Source: Anaerolineales bacterium UBA1429 (GTDB lineage: Bacteria > Chloroflexota > Anaerolineae > UBA1429). Taken from it: a DNA stretch of 7,640 nt. Within the stretch, counting starts at the first letter, position 1. Every line of letters starts with the position of its first letter. The position numbers were made by a program, and so were the translations under genes. Below, one piece after another: positions 6,557 through 7,640 of this stretch. Under the pieces are notes generated by a model. The model made no database searches, was not told the DNA's origin, and was given only the letters and a program-made list of their open reading frames with translations. Location of the stretch: positions 3,990 to 11,629 of the forward strand of contig DCTX01000016.1 of NCBI GenBank assembly GCA_002329325.1, written 5' to 3'.

Positions 6557-6599
6557 CTGTGAGATACGTGATACGCAGTGGAGGCGCTGAGGAGGACAC

Positions 6600-7157
6600 A
6601 TGATTCCGGTTACCCAACTACGCAGAGGCGTCACCTTTACCAAGGATGGCGATATCTACCGCGTGCTCGAATACGACCACTACAAGCCTGGCCGCGGCGG
6701 CGCCATCATTCGCACCAAGCTGCGCAATCTGAGGACCAGCTCTATCACCAACGTGAACTTTAACTCCGGCGACAAGGTCGAGGACGTACGCCTCGATCAT
6801 CGCACGGTGCAGTACCTCTATAGCGACGAGCGCTTTTACTACTTTATGGATACCGAGACCTACGAACAGCCCGCCCTGCCCCACGAGACGCTCCAGGATG
6901 TGATCCTCTACCTGAAGGAAGGGACCACCATCGAGATCATGTCCTACGAGGGCGAGCCGCTGGACATCGAGATCCCCATCACCGTCGAACTGACCGTCAC
7001 CGAGGCGCCTCCGGGCTATGCGGGGGATACGGCCACGGGCGCCACCAAAGAGGTCACCCTGGAGACCGGCCTCAAGTTGCAGGTGCCCCTCTTTGTGCAG
7101 GAGGGGGACGTTCTACGCATCGATACGCGCACGGGCAGCTACCTGACCCGCGTATAG
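6600..7157 (+). CDS. efp: Translation elongation factor P
   Basis: EF-P binds the ribosome between the P and E sites and helps peptide-bond formation at consecutive prolines. At 185 residues it has the standard length and three-domain layout: a KOW-like domain I (about 1-62), OB domain II (about 66-125, with QYLYSDERFYYFMDTETYEQ at 71-90) and OB domain III (about 129-185). Domain III carries the family signature in ETGLKLQVPLFVQEGD (159-174) followed by DTRTGSYLTRV (175-185). The functional loop reads HYKPGRGGAIIR (27-38), so the tip residue is Arg32. E. coli has a beta-lysylated Lys34 at the corresponding place; Pseudomonas has a rhamnosylated Arg32; Thermus, as I recall, also has an Arg. 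No modification gene (epmA/epmB or earP) is visible here. The ATG at 6600 has AGGAGG 4 nt upstream. The gene is monocistronic, with its own promoter and a strong terminator. Confidence 0.98.
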   Translation: MIPVTQLRRGVTFTKDGDIYRVLEYDHYKPGRGGAIIRTKLRNLRTSSITNVNFNSGDKVEDVRLDHRTVQYLYSDERFYYFMDTETYEQPALPHETLQDVILYLKEGTTIEIMSYEGEPLDIEIPITVELTVTEAPPGYAGDTATGATKEVTLETGLKLQVPLFVQEGDVLRIDTRTGSYLTRV

Positions 7158-7164
7158 CCCAGCC

Positions 7165-7640
7165 TCAAGCATGCAAAAGGCCCCACGCCGCGCGGTGTGG
7201 GGCCTTTTCACATCCCTCGGATGCGCCGGGCGGGGCGCGCGATTCCAGCGAGATCGAGGGCGCCAGCCGGCGCACGGGGATGACCGTCACATCCAGCGCC
7301 ACAGGCCGGTTGAGCCGCTCCTCCAGCGCGAGCTGGAGCTGCAACACCTGGATGTTCGAGATATCCCCGTCCGTCTCCACCGAGAGCTTGATGGTCACCA
7401 CAGACCCCGTCTGCATCTCCCACTCTGAGACGCGCGCGCCGGCCCCCAGCAGGGAGACCCGTTGCTCCAGCACCCGAGCCACCTGGCGGCGCAGGGTGGT
7501 CTCGCGCAGGGTGCGGCCGCTCAGCACAGCCAGCACCACCGTCATGGCCACGCAGAGGATCACCATGCCCGCCACGCCGCCGCGAAACGTGCGCGCGCGG
7601 GGCTCCTCGGCGATGTTGGGCCGGAAGCCCATCCACAGGT
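7165..7640 (-). CDS. Membrane protein C-terminal part, tentatively DUF389; N-terminus beyond the window
   Basis: The minus frame is open from the right edge to a TGA at 7167-7165. It includes an ATG at 7632, but codons before it (Leu-Trp) continue off the window, so the start is probably outside. Counting from that Met, GFRPNIAEEPRARTFRGG is followed by one transmembrane helix (20-38, AGMVILCVAMTVVLAVL), a helical linker (41-60) and an alpha/beta domain (65-123). The domain contains VVTIKLSVETDGDISNIQ (78-95), LQLALEERLNRPVALDV (99-115) and VIPVRRL (117-123). A last helix followed by a strand-helix-strand domain ending in 'rPv.l.v.viPv..l' is what I recall of DUF389 membrane proteins; this match is tentative. 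The last 14 residues (EKAPHRAAWGLLHA) are encoded by the efp terminator and do not look conserved. A one-step frame change would end translation at TGA 7210-7208, just before the hairpin. Confidence 0.65.
   Translation of the reverse strand, partial: LWMGFRPNIAEEPRARTFRGGVAGMVILCVAMTVVLAVLSGRTLRETTLRRQVARVLEQRVSLLGAGARVSEWEMQTGSVVTIKLSVETDGDISNIQVLQLQLALEERLNRPVALDVTVIPVRRLAPSISLESRAPPGASEGCEKAPHRAAWGLLHA
7175..7208. terminator. Bidirectional intrinsic terminator after efp
   Basis: AAAAGGCCCCAC (7175-7186) pairs perfectly with GTGGGGCCTTTT (7197-7208). The stem can extend by a G-T pair and two G-C pairs down to a GCGC tetraloop (7190-7193). The A- and T-runs on the two flanks make it a terminator on both strands. 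It starts 17 nt after the efp stop and also overlaps the end of the convergent reading frame. Confidence 0.93.

Overview
The window is GC-rich bacterial chromosome with compact genes, TTGnnn/TAnnnT-type promoters, strong Shine-Dalgarno sequences and lipoprotein signal peptides. The gene content and the style of the proteins (a cysteine-rich DUF4430-like/toroid lipoprotein, an EF-P with an 'RGG' loop tip) suggest a member of the Chloroflexota, perhaps Anaerolineae-like. That placement is an inference from protein style, not from a marker gene. No mobile element, CRISPR array, tRNA or rRNA was seen.

Left part (1-2081, minus strand): a vitamin B12-controlled transcription unit. In transcript order it has a promoter (2081-2054), a cobalamin riboswitch aptamer (about 2043-1911), hairpins, an intrinsic terminator (1827-1793), a 435-residue lipoprotein gene (1727-420) and, 2 nt later, a second secreted-protein gene that runs off the left edge. 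The lipoprotein joins a DUF4430-like beta domain to an alpha/alpha-toroid repeat domain. These are the two modules of animal intrinsic factor and transcobalamin, here in the opposite order. The second protein carries the same cysteine-rich DUF4430-like module. With the riboswitch, this suggests a surface corrinoid-capture system, and it is the most interesting part of the window.

Middle (2316-3993, plus strand): a divergent cluster of three genes. It encodes a cysteine-rich lipoprotein of unknown function, a HemG-like flavodoxin-domain protein, and a 66-residue two-helix membrane protein that starts at TTG. A branched stem-loop separates it from the next, convergent unit.

Right part (4075-7640): a minus-strand unit reads from a THUMP-domain RNA methyltransferase of the Trm14/TrmN type into an FAD-dependent oxidoreductase. 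It shares a divergent promoter region (6470-6556) with efp, encoding translation elongation factor P, on the plus strand. efp ends at a near-perfect bidirectional terminator. That terminator overlaps the last codons of a convergent membrane-protein gene (tentatively the C-terminal end of a DUF389 protein) that enters from the right edge.
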